From: CAZAQK01 sp964535825
GTDB lineage: Bacteria; Pseudomonadota; Alphaproteobacteria; Rickettsiales; SXRF01
Reading direction: 5' to 3'
Assembly (NCBI GenBank): GCA_964535825.1
Contig: CAZHUC010000002.1
Span: 186,001 to 250,000 of the forward strand
Length of the DNA stretch: 64,000 nucleotides
In this document: positions 8,897 to 17,583 of the stretch, one piece after another
Layout of the letters: each line of letters begins with the position of its first letter
Position numbering within the stretch: the first letter of the stretch is position 1
Position numbers and translations under genes: made by a program
The notes under the pieces: model-generated
What the model saw: the letters and a program-made list of their open reading frames with translations, nothing else
Told to the model about the DNA's origin: nothing
The model's database searches: none

Positions 8897-10450
8897 TTAT
8901 CCTGCCTTGGAGATCGGAGATTGCCTGTCCTGTATTGAACGCAACTTACACAGCGCATTGATATACGCGCGCGCCGATGCAACGGTCGTATCAATATCGC
9001 TAGCGTTGCCATTCACCACTTTTCCTTCAGGTGTTTCAAGCCGTACATTCACTTCTGCCTGCGCATCTGTTCCTGCGGTGACCGCACTTACCTGATAAAG
9101 TTTCAGTGTAGCAATATGAGGTACAAGTGCTTTGATGGCATTGAAGGTCGCATCGATCGGACCATTGCCCTCCACGGTCGCGCGGCGCACTTCATCATCC
9201 ACCTTGAGTGCAAGCATTGCCGTTTGCGGGCCGATAGTGCCGCAGGTGATATGCAAAGATTGCAGCTGGATACTATCTTCGCGACGCGCATCTTTATCAA
9301 GTAAAGCAATAATGTCTTCGTCGAATACTTCTTTCTTCTTATCGGCAAGTTCCTTGAAACGGTGGAATGCATCTTCGAATGCATTATCACCCACCTCAAG
9401 CCCCAGCTCATTCACACGTTCACGGAACGCATGGCGACCGGAATGTTTTCCCAGCACAAGATTCGACTTGGTAAGACCCACTGATTCCGGTGTCATGATC
9501 TCATATGTGCCGGAATGTTTGAGCATACCATCCTGATGGATGCCTGATTCATGCGCGAATGCATTCGCACCCACGATGGCTTTATTCACCTGCACGGATG
9601 CACCGGTGATGCTCTGGATCAGTTTTGATATGCGCGAGATGTGCGTGGTATCTATTCCGGTATCGAAACGATAAAGATCAGAACGCGTCTTGATCGCCAT
9701 CACTACTTCTTCCAGCGCAGTATTACCGGCGCGCTCGCCGATACCGTTGATAGTACATTCGATCTGGCGCGCACCATTCAATATCGCCGCCAGTGAGTTG
9801 GCAGTCGCGAGTCCAAGGTCATTCTGGCAGTGGGTGGAGATGATCGCCTTGTCGATATTCGGCACATTGTTTTTCAGATACGCAATGAGTGCACCGTAAT
9901 CATCCGGTGTGGCATAACCTACGGTATCAGGAATATTCACGGTGGTCGCACCGGATTTGATCGCCATTTCCACGGCCTTGCACAGATAATCCTTATCCGA
10001 GCGCGTGGCATCCATGGCCGACCATTCCACGTTATCAGTGAAGCTGCGTGCAAGTGTCACCGTCTCGCGGATGATATCCAGCACCTGCTCTTTGGAAAGT
10101 TTGAACTGGTACTTAAGGTGAATATCACTCGTTGAAATGAAGGTATGAATGCGCGGTTGTTTCGCAGGTTTTAATGCTTCCGCAGCACGTTCAATATCGG
10201 CGGCTTTGGCACGCGCCAGTGAACACACCACAGCATTCTTTATTTTCTTGGCAATTTCACGAACCGATTCAAAATCGCCGTTGCTGGCCATGGCAAACCC
10301 GGCCTCGATCACATCCACGCCCATCGCATCCAGTGCCTCTGCAACCTGCAGTTTTTCCTCAAGGTTCATGGACATACCGGGCGATTGCTCGCCATCGCGC
10401 AGGGTGGTATCAAAAATAATGATGCGTTCTTGTTTGCTCACTGTGTCCAT
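8897..10450 (-). CDS. leuA: 2-isopropylmalate synthase
   Basis: 517 residues. Condenses acetyl-CoA with 2-oxoisovalerate in the first committed step of leucine synthesis. The N-terminal TIM barrel opens with IFDTTLRDGEQSPG and carries the metal-binding STHCQNDLGLATANS motif. Linker domains follow, and the C-terminal regulatory domain (about 390-517, typical block VTAGTDAQAEVNVRLETPEG) is the leucine-sensing part. Length is normal for the long LeuA1 type. It lies in the same 9-16 kb stretch as ilvBNC, which supplies the precursor, but leuBCD are not here. The upstream 80 bases are shared with the divergent hypothetical gene. Confidence 0.96.
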   Translation of the reverse strand: MDTVSKQERIIIFDTTLRDGEQSPGMSMNLEEKLQVAEALDAMGVDVIEAGFAMASNGDFESVREIAKKIKNAVVCSLARAKAADIERAAEALKPAKQPRIHTFISTSDIHLKYQFKLSKEQVLDIIRETVTLARSFTDNVEWSAMDATRSDKDYLCKAVEMAIKSGATTVNIPDTVGYATPDDYGALIAYLKNNVPNIDKAIISTHCQNDLGLATANSLAAILNGARQIECTINGIGERAGNTALEEVVMAIKTRSDLYRFDTGIDTTHISRISKLIQSITGASVQVNKAIVGANAFAHESGIHQDGMLKHSGTYEIMTPESVGLTKSNLVLGKHSGRHAFRERVNELGLEVGDNAFEDAFHRFKELADKKKEVFDEDIIALLDKDARREDSIQLQSLHITCGTIGPQTAMLALKVDDEVRRATVEGNGPIDATFNAIKALVPHIATLKLYQVSAVTAGTDAQAEVNVRLETPEGKVVNGNASDIDTTVASARAYINALCKLRSIQDRQSPISKAG

Positions 10451-10531
10451 CCATCGTTAACATTAAGGAAAATTTATGGTAAGTAACTGTATTACCTAAG
10501 GCAACAGATTAATAGCAATTTTTTGGCAGGT

Positions 10532-11113
10532 ATGATGTTTTATAAACCCCCGAATATGTCCGACACTCCCACCCGTGAGGAGGTTCTCTTTTCCTGGGCG
10601 CTGGGCGAAGCCTATAGTCCGCGTTGGCGACAGACCGTGTTGGCAGCCGTTCCAGATGCGCTGAAACAAAAACTGGAACGTAGCGAAACGGTGGATTTTA
10701 CTCCCGGAGAGAAAGCAGCACTTGTCAACGAACTCAGTGCACGCCGCCCGTGGTTCATTTCTGAATATATCGATAAAGCCAGCCACTTCCGCATCACCCA
10801 CATCCCTTCTCGGTTCTTAGGGAAGATCCCTGTGCTGCCCACCTTCAGCTGGGAAAAAGAGCCAATGTCACTATCGCACTACCTCAAACTGGAAAGCAAA
10901 GAAGAATGGCAGGACTCGCGTCAGGACGCAAAGAGGCTGTTGGCGAATCCACCGTCACCACCTTATGCCGGCCTGCCCATCGTTGCCCATAGCGAAGAGC
11001 TGGGGTGCGATATACTGATCGATGGCTACGCCCGCTGCATCGTCGCCCTGTGGAAGATGGAGGAAGGTGTCACCTTCCCCCCTATACCCATTATTTATTG
11101 TGAACGCAGATAA
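10532..11113 (+). CDS. hypothetical protein
   Basis: About 193 residues, not recognised. Soluble, with no signal peptide or membrane segment. The C-terminal part reads CDILIDGYARCIVALWKMEE followed by VTFPPIPIIYCER, which loosely resembles the IDGhhR...A pattern of ParB/Srx-fold domains, but one motif is not enough to assign it. Start is uncertain: the frame opens at a TTG at 10523; ATGs at 10532, 10535 and 10556 are all possible and none has a strong ribosome site. It is divergent from leuA and its stop codon abuts the ilvC stop with no gap. Confidence 0.6.
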   Translation: MMFYKPPNMSDTPTREEVLFSWALGEAYSPRWRQTVLAAVPDALKQKLERSETVDFTPGEKAALVNELSARRPWFISEYIDKASHFRITHIPSRFLGKIPVLPTFSWEKEPMSLSHYLKLESKEEWQDSRQDAKRLLANPPSPPYAGLPIVAHSEELGCDILIDGYARCIVALWKMEEGVTFPPIPIIYCERR

Positions 11114-12133
11114 TCAATTCTTTGCCTTATCGACCAGCTTGTTCTTTGCGATCCATGGCATCATGCCGCGGAGTTTTGCGCCTACTTCTTCAATAGGATG
11201 TTCGGCCGACAAGCGACGTGACGCTTTGAAGTTCGGCTTGCCGGCTTTGTTTTCCAGCATCCAGTCGCGTGCGAATTTACCGGTTTGAATATCGGCAAGC
11301 ACGCGCTTCATTTCCTTTTTGGTCTCTTCAGTGATAATGCGCGGGCCGGTTTTATAATCACCATATTCCGCCGTATTTGAAATTGAATAGCGCATGTTGG
11401 CAATGCCGCCTTCGTAAATTAAATCCACGATGAGCTTTACTTCATGCAGACATTCGAAATACGCCATCTCTGGTGCATAACCCGCTTCGACCAGCGTTTC
11501 AAAACCTGCCTGAATAAGGTTGGTCACGCCACCGCAGAGCACGGCCTGCTCGCCGAACAGATCGGTCTCGCACTCTTCGCGGAAATTGGTTTCGATGATG
11601 CCAGAGCGACCACCACCAACCGCGGATGCATAGGCAAGCGCCAGCTCTTTTGCTGTGCCGGATGCATCCTGATACACCGCGATAAGGCATGGTACACCGC
11701 CACCCTTCTGGTATTCACCACGCACCGTGTGGCCAGGGCCTTTAGGTGCAACCATCCACACATCCATATCTGCGCGCGGCACGATGAGTTCAAAATGAAT
11801 ATTGAAACCATGGGCGAATACGAGTGATGCACCTTTCTTGATGTTCGGCGCAATCTCATTGGCATAGATCTCCGCCTGCAATTCATCAGGGGTGAGGATC
11901 ATCACCACATCCGCCCACGCGGCTGCTTCCGCCGGTGTCATCACCTCGAACTTTGCGTTCTTTGCCTTGGCAACAGAAATAGAATCCGGACGAAGTGCCA
12001 CGCGCACATCCTTCACACCGGAATCACGCAGGTTGGCTGCATGTGCATGCCCTTGGCTACCGTAGCCGATGATGGCCACTTTCTTGTTCTTGATCAAATT
12101 CAGATCGCAATCTGCATCGTAATAAACTTTCAT
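11114..12133 (-). CDS. ilvC: ketol-acid reductoisomerase (NADP+)
   Basis: 339 residues from the ATG at 12133; an ATG at 12181 would overlap ilvN and is rejected because MKVYYDADCDLNLIKNKKVA is the standard family start. Class I KARI, which isomerises and reduces acetolactate or acetohydroxybutyrate in valine and isoleucine synthesis. Rossmann motif GYGSQGHAHAANLRDSG, then MVAPKGPGHTVR, and the C-terminal knotted domain with the metal-binding DLFGEQAVLCGG and E-rich YFECLHEVKLIVDLIYEGG. It lies 13 bases downstream of ilvN, last gene of the ilv operon. Confidence 0.97.
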   Translation of the reverse strand: MKVYYDADCDLNLIKNKKVAIIGYGSQGHAHAANLRDSGVKDVRVALRPDSISVAKAKNAKFEVMTPAEAAAWADVVMILTPDELQAEIYANEIAPNIKKGASLVFAHGFNIHFELIVPRADMDVWMVAPKGPGHTVRGEYQKGGGVPCLIAVYQDASGTAKELALAYASAVGGGRSGIIETNFREECETDLFGEQAVLCGGVTNLIQAGFETLVEAGYAPEMAYFECLHEVKLIVDLIYEGGIANMRYSISNTAEYGDYKTGPRIITEETKKEMKRVLADIQTGKFARDWMLENKAGKPNFKASRRLSAEHPIEEVGAKLRGMMPWIAKNKLVDKAKN

Positions 12134-12146
12134 AAAAATCCTTTCG

Positions 12147-12695
12147 TTAAATACCTTCTTTTCCACGCGCCATCGCAGCAACCCCTGTGCGACAGATCTC
12201 CTTTAATCCCAGCGGCTGCATCAGGCTGATGAATTCATCGATCTTGGCCTGCTCGCCGGTCATCTCGAATACATATGATGTCGGCGATATATCGATCACG
12301 CGTGCGCGGAATATATCGGCAACAAGCAGTGCTTCTGTTCTTTGATGCTGGCTTCCCACAATTTTCAGCAATACAAGTTCGCGCTCGACATGCGCGCCAT
12401 CCACGGTCAGGTCATGCACCTTGTACACCGGCACCATTTTTTCAAGCAGGCGTTTGATCTGCTCGATCACCATTTCAGTACCGGATGTCACAACCGTGAT
12501 GCGCGAAAGCTCCTTGTCGCGCTCGACCTCAGCCACCGTGAGTGATTCAATGTTATAACCACGACCAGAGAACAAACTCACCACGCGTGCCAACACACCA
12601 AATTCGTTATCTACAACAACGCTCAACGTATGCCGGCGTGATTCGTCGGTGGTGGTCGGAATGTCATAGACGATGTCGAGCGTCTGGTTGGTCAT
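12147..12695 (-). CDS. ilvN: acetolactate synthase small (regulatory) subunit
   Basis: 182 residues, usual IlvH/IlvN size. Binds and activates the large subunit and confers valine feedback inhibition. The N-terminal ACT domain reads HTLSVVVDNEFGVLARVVSL followed by FSGRGYNIESLTV; the second half carries the C-terminal ACT-like domain found in IlvH. Its start overlaps the stop of the preceding 150-residue gene by 4 bases (ATGA), so translation is likely coupled to that unrecognised gene instead of directly to ilvB, which is unusual. Confidence 0.95.
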   Translation of the reverse strand: MTNQTLDIVYDIPTTTDESRRHTLSVVVDNEFGVLARVVSLFSGRGYNIESLTVAEVERDKELSRITVVTSGTEMVIEQIKRLLEKMVPVYKVHDLTVDGAHVERELVLLKIVGSQHQRTEALLVADIFRARVIDISPTSYVFEMTGEQAKIDEFISLMQPLGLKEICRTGVAAMARGKEGI

Positions 12696-13144
12696 CGCAT
12701 CGCTCCTTTCCCGGATTTTTCCGCCTGCGCCTCTTGCTCGAGTCCACGCATACGCTGCTTACCTTCCTCAGTGATATGATACCGATCAGAGAATATAGGC
12801 ACTCTTTTTGCTGCAGGGAAATCATGCTTCATAATTATTTTTGCAACAAATCCTGCTTCCAACAAACGTGTCAGCGCATCATAGGTTTGTTCGCGTGGCA
12901 CGGCATGTGGCCGTGGTGTCTGCACGCGCGGCCACAATTGCTGGGCGATCATACTTTTTGTCATCGTGTTCTCGGCATCGCTATTCCTTAGCACTACTAA
13001 CACCCCAAGTTCGGCACGCTTCTTTTCATCATCAGGAAATACCAGTGCATCCTGCATTTCCTGAAATTGTTGCTGGCGCACCAGCGCACGTCGGACCACT
13101 TCCGACCGCGTCTTTCCGCCCTTTATGCTGTGCTTATCACTCAT
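12692..13144 (-). CDS. hypothetical protein, winged-helix-like module, inside ilv operon
   Basis: 150 residues, not recognised by name. Residues about 43-150 resemble the C-terminal part of the 393-residue protein encoded just upstream: RAELGVLVVLRN here against RAEHGVLKFMHW there, and the ends ITEEGKQRMRGLEQEAQ versus LTNAGIARLKELDEQAQ, both closing with KGA(M/V)R. The pattern YDALTRLLEAGFVAKI then YHITEEGK fits a winged-helix recognition helix and wing. The N-terminal 40 residues are basic and may be helical. Overlaps of 4 bases on both sides place it firmly in the ilv operon. DNA binding or a structural role with acetolactate synthase are both possible; function is inference. Confidence 0.7.
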   Translation of the reverse strand: MSDKHSIKGGKTRSEVVRRALVRQQQFQEMQDALVFPDDEKKRAELGVLVVLRNSDAENTMTKSMIAQQLWPRVQTPRPHAVPREQTYDALTRLLEAGFVAKIIMKHDFPAAKRVPIFSDRYHITEEGKQRMRGLEQEAQAEKSGKGAMR

Positions 13145-14322
13145 CGCACTGCACCTTTCTTCTCTGGCATTTGCGCCTGCTCGTCCAGTTCCTTGAGGCG
13201 CGCTATACCAGCATTCGTCAGATAATAATATATCTTGTTACCATCAACACTGTTTCTATCTGCTGCGATAAGTGGTGATTCACCATTTGCCATCTGTGTC
13301 ACTACAGCATCCAGCACATCAAACGTGCTTTGGTACGGGTTTTGTCCTCTCCCGTTTGCCCATCCATGCTGGTCTGCTCTTGAATACACCGCAAGCTTGA
13401 TATCACCGGAATAGACCGCATGATCTTCATCAAATGCATTCTTCCAATGCATAAATTTAAGCACGCCATGTTCAGCCCTGAGTTTGCTTGCGGTCAGCTC
13501 TTCTGCCGATAGCACAGGTTTTTCGTGCGGCTTATTTACAACAACTGCCTGCTTTGCCGGTGGAACAGCCGCTTTATGTACCACTTTTTTTTGTGCGCCT
13601 TGCTCAGTTGCTTGTCTTATGCGTTCTGCCTTCAGCATTTTTTCTTTTTCTACTTCAGCCGCTTTAGCTTCAGCATCGCGCGCCAGCTGCGCTGCGGTGA
13701 GTGCATCTGCCTCCTGATGCCTGCCATCCATAATGGCCTGCGCCACCTCATGCTCCGCTTCCTTGTCAAAATCCCTGATGGTATCAGCTCTTTTGATCAA
13801 CCCTGATAAAACATCAGTACCTTTTTCAGTAATTTCAAATATCACGACTTTTGTTTTTGCTTTTGTTTTTTCAGGTGACGATTCTACACGACGAATACAG
13901 CCGTGTTCTTCCAGTACCTTTAGGGCCTTTTTATATATCTCTGAAGCATTTCCTTCATCCGGATAAAAAGGATTAGCATAGCAGTTTGGTTGAACACGCC
14001 TTACACTACCGGGTGTAATACTACCCTCAACAAACATCGAAGGTACGAGCACCTCTGCTAACATCATGACCAGATTATAGTTAGCATCCAGAGGATAGGT
14101 TCTTAGCAGGGTTTCTTTTACTTCCCTTGGCACTTCAGACAAGAGACTTAACTCTAACGCGTTATCTTCTGCATCATCACCAATATTTTCAAGCCCTGCA
14201 TACTTACACACCAGCAGGAAATTCAATATGCCGCGCATCGCCATAGGATTCGCTTGTTCACATAACGTATCTGCAAGCGATGGCTTCTTTATTGGTGCAG
14301 GTTTCTTCTTTTTTGTGGTCAC
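13141..14322 (-). CDS. hypothetical protein, two winged-helix-like modules joined by coiled coil, inside ilv operon
   Basis: 393 residues from a GTG start whose last bases overlap the ilvB stop. Not recognised. Three parts are visible. Residues 29-178 run from MRGILNFLLV to KALKVLEEHGCIRRV and end in VVIFEITEKGTDVLSGL, a winged-helix-like pattern. Residues about 185-250 are Ala/Glu/Lys-rich and probably coiled coil. Residues 282-393 (RAEHGVLKF ... YYYLTNAGIARLKELDEQ) form a second module closely matching the 150-residue neighbour. The two genes together hold three copies of one module. No catalytic motif or membrane segment is seen. Position between ilvB and ilvN suggests a regulator or partner of branched-chain synthesis. 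Confidence 0.7.
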   Translation of the reverse strand: MTTKKKKPAPIKKPSLADTLCEQANPMAMRGILNFLLVCKYAGLENIGDDAEDNALELSLLSEVPREVKETLLRTYPLDANYNLVMMLAEVLVPSMFVEGSITPGSVRRVQPNCYANPFYPDEGNASEIYKKALKVLEEHGCIRRVESSPEKTKAKTKVVIFEITEKGTDVLSGLIKRADTIRDFDKEAEHEVAQAIMDGRHQEADALTAAQLARDAEAKAAEVEKEKMLKAERIRQATEQGAQKKVVHKAAVPPAKQAVVVNKPHEKPVLSAEELTASKLRAEHGVLKFMHWKNAFDEDHAVYSGDIKLAVYSRADQHGWANGRGQNPYQSTFDVLDAVVTQMANGESPLIAADRNSVDGNKIYYYLTNAGIARLKELDEQAQMPEKKGAVR

Positions 14323-16109
14323 AGCAGATCCTTGCTTTTTATCTCGCCGGCTTTTTCATCTGGCCCAAGTACCAGCTCATAATGTGCCGCACCTGCTGGT
14401 ATCATCGGATATACGTTCTCATTCTGGTCAACCACCATATCCACGATCACCGGCCCTTTGGTGGCAAGCATCTGTTCGATGGTCTTATCGACATCCACCA
14501 CCTTGTCGCAGCGCAGACCGGTCATACCATATGCTTCGGCGAGCTTCACGAAATCAGGCAGCGCATCCATGTATGATTCAGAGTAGCGGTTACCATGGAA
14601 CATTTCCTGCCACTGGCGCACCATGCCCATATAGCGGTTATTGAGGATGAACACTTTCAGCGGCAATCGATATTGCACGATGGTGGAAAGCTCCTGAATA
14701 TTCATCATCAGCGATGCCTCACCGGTGACACACACCACCAGTGATTCAGGATGTGCGATCTGCACACCAACCGCAGATGGCATGCCATATCCCATCGTGC
14801 CTAAACCACCGCTGGTCATCCATTGGTTCGGTTTATCGAACTTCAGGAACTGAGCTGCCCACATTTGGTGCTGCCCAACATCCGTAGTTACGAATGGCTG
14901 CTGTCTTTTGGTGAGTTCATACAAGCGTTCCAGCGCATATTGCGGCTTGATGACCTTGCCATCCTGCTTGTAGGAAAAACTTTTCTTTGCACGCCAGCCT
15001 TCCACTTTTTCCCACCATTCCTTAAGCGAGGCAGCATCTGGCTTACGGGTGGATTTCTTCCACAGCTGGATCATCTGGCGGATAGCAGCACCTGCGTCAC
15101 CCACTACCGGCGCATGGACGCGCACGTTCTTGTTGATAGAGCTAGAATCGATATCCACATGGATCTTTTTTGATTTTTGCGAGAATGCATCCAGCCTTCC
15201 GGTTACGCGGTCATCAAAACGCGCACCGATATTTATCATCACATCGCATTCGGCCATGCACATGTTAGCCTCAAGCGAGCCGTGCATGCCAAGCATGCCG
15301 AGGAATTGTTTGTGTGTGCCGGGAAATGCGCCCAGCCCCATCAGCGTATTGGTGATCGGAAAGCCGGTGAGTTCCACTAACTCTTTCAATGCATCACACG
15401 CTTCCTTGCCGGAATTGATCACACCACCACCAACATAGAACACCGGACGCTTCGCGTTCAGCATCAACTGGATGGCTTTTTCCACCTGCGTTCTGTCTGG
15501 TTCAAAATACGGGCGATACGACGGACGCACCACAGGCTGCTTGCCGGCATACGCGCCCATCATGTTCATGATGTTCTTTGGAATATCGATCACCACTGGC
15601 CCTGGCCTGCCCGTGCGCGCAATATGGAATGCTTCATGAATGATCGGGGCTAAATCCTCTACGCGCTTCACCAGATAATTATATTTTGTGCAGGAGCGCG
15701 TGATGCCGGTGGTATCTGCTTCCTGAAATGCATCCGAACCGATCAGATGTGTTGGCACTTGCCCGGTGATGCACACCACGGGAATGGAATCGAGCAATGC
15801 ATCGGTAAGGCCGGTCACTGTATTGGTCGCACCCGGACCACTGGTTACAAGCACCACGCCCACTTTACCTGTTGAGCGTGCGTATCCTTCTGCCGCATGC
15901 GTCGCGCCCTGTTCATGACGCACAAGCACATGGCGCAACTGATTTTGTTTGAAGAGCGCATCATACACTGGTAACACCGCACCACCCGGGTAGCCGAACA
16001 CCACATCAACATCTTCAGCGACCAGCGCTTTGACAATGATCTCCGAGCCCATCATGTTCTGTTGGGCGTTGCTGGTTTCGTCCGGTTTTATTTTTGGCGC
16101 GTATTTCAT
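14319..16109 (-). CDS. ilvB: acetolactate synthase large (catalytic) subunit
   Basis: 596 residues. TPP-dependent enzyme forming acetolactate and acetohydroxybutyrate. The N-terminal TPP domain has FGYPGGAVLPVYDAL and the catalytic Glu in RHEQGATHAAEGYAR; a central FAD-binding region follows; the C-terminal TPP domain has TGEASLMMNIQELSTIVQYR ending in FILNN. The GEAS form replaces the textbook GDGS and is, as far as I know, common in alphaproteobacteria. A 20-residue leader precedes the conserved start MMGSEIIVKALVAEDVDVVF. First gene of the ilv operon; its stop is overlapped by the next, unrecognised gene. Confidence 0.96.
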   Translation of the reverse strand: MKYAPKIKPDETSNAQQNMMGSEIIVKALVAEDVDVVFGYPGGAVLPVYDALFKQNQLRHVLVRHEQGATHAAEGYARSTGKVGVVLVTSGPGATNTVTGLTDALLDSIPVVCITGQVPTHLIGSDAFQEADTTGITRSCTKYNYLVKRVEDLAPIIHEAFHIARTGRPGPVVIDIPKNIMNMMGAYAGKQPVVRPSYRPYFEPDRTQVEKAIQLMLNAKRPVFYVGGGVINSGKEACDALKELVELTGFPITNTLMGLGAFPGTHKQFLGMLGMHGSLEANMCMAECDVMINIGARFDDRVTGRLDAFSQKSKKIHVDIDSSSINKNVRVHAPVVGDAGAAIRQMIQLWKKSTRKPDAASLKEWWEKVEGWRAKKSFSYKQDGKVIKPQYALERLYELTKRQQPFVTTDVGQHQMWAAQFLKFDKPNQWMTSGGLGTMGYGMPSAVGVQIAHPESLVVCVTGEASLMMNIQELSTIVQYRLPLKVFILNNRYMGMVRQWQEMFHGNRYSESYMDALPDFVKLAEAYGMTGLRCDKVVDVDKTIEQMLATKGPVIVDMVVDQNENVYPMIPAGAAHYELVLGPDEKAGEIKSKDLL

Positions 16110-16160
16110 AACTCATCCCGTCATTACCGCATAGCAGCAATGATGTTAAAAAGGGCAGTA

Positions 16161-16189
16161 AATCTATAGTGTTAGGGCATTCTGGTCAA
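16161..16189 (-). promoter_or_regulatory. candidate sigma-70 promoter of the ilv operon
   Basis: Minus strand TTGACC, 17 bases, TAGATT. The -35 has five of six consensus bases, the -10 four. Transcription would begin near 16154, leaving a leader of about 45 bases before ilvB. I see no leader peptide rich in Ile, Val or Leu codons, so classical attenuation is not supported. Confidence 0.4.
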
Positions 16190-16195
16190 TCAGAA

Positions 16196-17491
16196 TTACT
16201 GACGTTCTGTACCACCATTTGCCCTGCGCTGGTCGATCTTGTGGGCCTTTTTATCGTGCCATTCTTTAAGTTTTTCCATGCCTTCTTCTACCGAATCCAC
16301 CACAATGATCTCGCCTTTATTCACAGCCGCATTGTAAAAACCGAATTTTTCTGCCATTTCGATCAGGGGTTGCCAGAATTTGGCTTGTTTGCCACCAGGC
16401 ATAGCAAGCTCTTTATTTACAACAATAATTGGCTTGTTTGCAAAGTCAGCATCATGCATGAGGTATGACTTACCTTCGGCATTTGCGTGTTTAAGCAGCA
16501 ATAGCGCCATCAGTTCCTGCACTGTTCCCATACCGCCGGGCATGATCATGAAGGCCTGCGAGTTTTCGATCATCACTTCCATGCGGGTATAGATATCTTC
16601 TTTCGCCCACATTTTATCGTAATAGTCCGGTAAGCCTTCCATACTGATGATGCGCGGCAGGTTTGAACCACCTATCCAGCCTTTGCCTTCTTCTTTTATG
16701 ACTTTAGCCGCACCGCGTACTACCCCACCCATCATACCGGTCTTGCCCATACCGCTGATAAGTCCCCAATCCTGCCGCGCGATCTCTGCTCCTAATTTTT
16801 CTGAAATACCGATGAGTTCCTGATTTTTAGTCGATGCAGAACAGAACACGCACACATTAAAAGCAGGCTTTCTCTCTTCTTTCGGATCATTGCCTAATGG
16901 AATCTCATCAGCACGCTGCATCTTGTTACCTTCATCGTGATGAGGCGGGGGAAGAGATTTCTCTGTATGCGCTGTTTGAAGTAACGTGACGGCTTCATCT
17001 ATATTGCTGACGAATTTTACAATATCTTCCGGATTCTGTGTGATCGTACCAAGCCTGTGCATATGATTTACCAGATCACGGAAGGGCTCATAACATCCCT
17101 CGTGATTTACCAGGATAATTGGTTTTAGTGGCGATTTATCGTTATCGATATTCAGGCGCAAGTTTGGGTCCTTGGTCTGTGCGCCCACGAAGAGTGAAGC
17201 TGCTTTGAACATCTCGCGGAAAAATTCCCGGCGCTCAGGAGCACGCAAATGCTTTATCTCTTTTGGGATAGGCAGAAAAACAAAGCCATCTGCGGCTTTT
17301 ACGATCTTTTCTTCAAGATTGGTGAGGCCAAAACTTGTGTCACCATTGCTGTTCACTACATCTTTGAATGCTTTATGCAGTTTCCACACTGCATCACTAT
17401 TGTATTTCTCCAGCGCTGTATCGTGGCCAACTTTGCTGGAGACCATGACGCGCTGGATGGGTTGAATATCTTCAGCAAATCTTTTCGGCAT
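16196..17491 (-). CDS. LOG-family protein with degenerate N-terminal LOG-like half
   Basis: 431 residues, about twice a usual LOG protein. Residues 210-415 form a normal LOG (cytokinin-riboside phosphoribohydrolase-like) domain: NVCVFCSAS, GKTGMMGGVVRGA and the active-site loop PGGMGTVQELM (318-328), then KPIIVVNK. Residues about 67-172 look like the second half of the same fold: ADGFVFLPIPKEIKHL, KPIILVNHEGCYEPFRDLV and VKFVSNIDEAVTLL match IMPGGMGTVQEL, KPIIVVN and VVDSVEEGMEKL in order. In this copy the catalytic loop is replaced by PIPKEIK, so it is probably inactive. A Pro/His/charged linker (175-207) joins them. Nucleotide-5'-monophosphate phosphoribohydrolase activity is known for the family; the substrate here is unknown. 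Confidence 0.8.
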   Translation of the reverse strand: MPKRFAEDIQPIQRVMVSSKVGHDTALEKYNSDAVWKLHKAFKDVVNSNGDTSFGLTNLEEKIVKAADGFVFLPIPKEIKHLRAPERREFFREMFKAASLFVGAQTKDPNLRLNIDNDKSPLKPIILVNHEGCYEPFRDLVNHMHRLGTITQNPEDIVKFVSNIDEAVTLLQTAHTEKSLPPPHHDEGNKMQRADEIPLGNDPKEERKPAFNVCVFCSASTKNQELIGISEKLGAEIARQDWGLISGMGKTGMMGGVVRGAAKVIKEEGKGWIGGSNLPRIISMEGLPDYYDKMWAKEDIYTRMEVMIENSQAFMIMPGGMGTVQELMALLLLKHANAEGKSYLMHDADFANKPIIVVNKELAMPGGKQAKFWQPLIEMAEKFGFYNAAVNKGEIIVVDSVEEGMEKLKEWHDKKAHKIDQRRANGGTERQ

Positions 17492-17583
17492 AATTGATGC
17501 TTTATCAGTTAGTTAGATAGAGACAGTAATGCAAAAAGGGGCTGCCGTATGTTACGAATTGATGAAACAGCATAACATATTGT

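Noticed and set aside
10523..10531. TTG start for the hypothetical gene opposite ilvC
   Set aside because: ATG codons follow within 9 bases and TTG is a rare start; the choice among the ATGs remains open.
16186..16200. ATTCTG-ATTGAC-CAGAAT hairpin at the end of the LOG gene, considered as a terminator
   Set aside because: The stem is short and no T tract follows on the minus strand.
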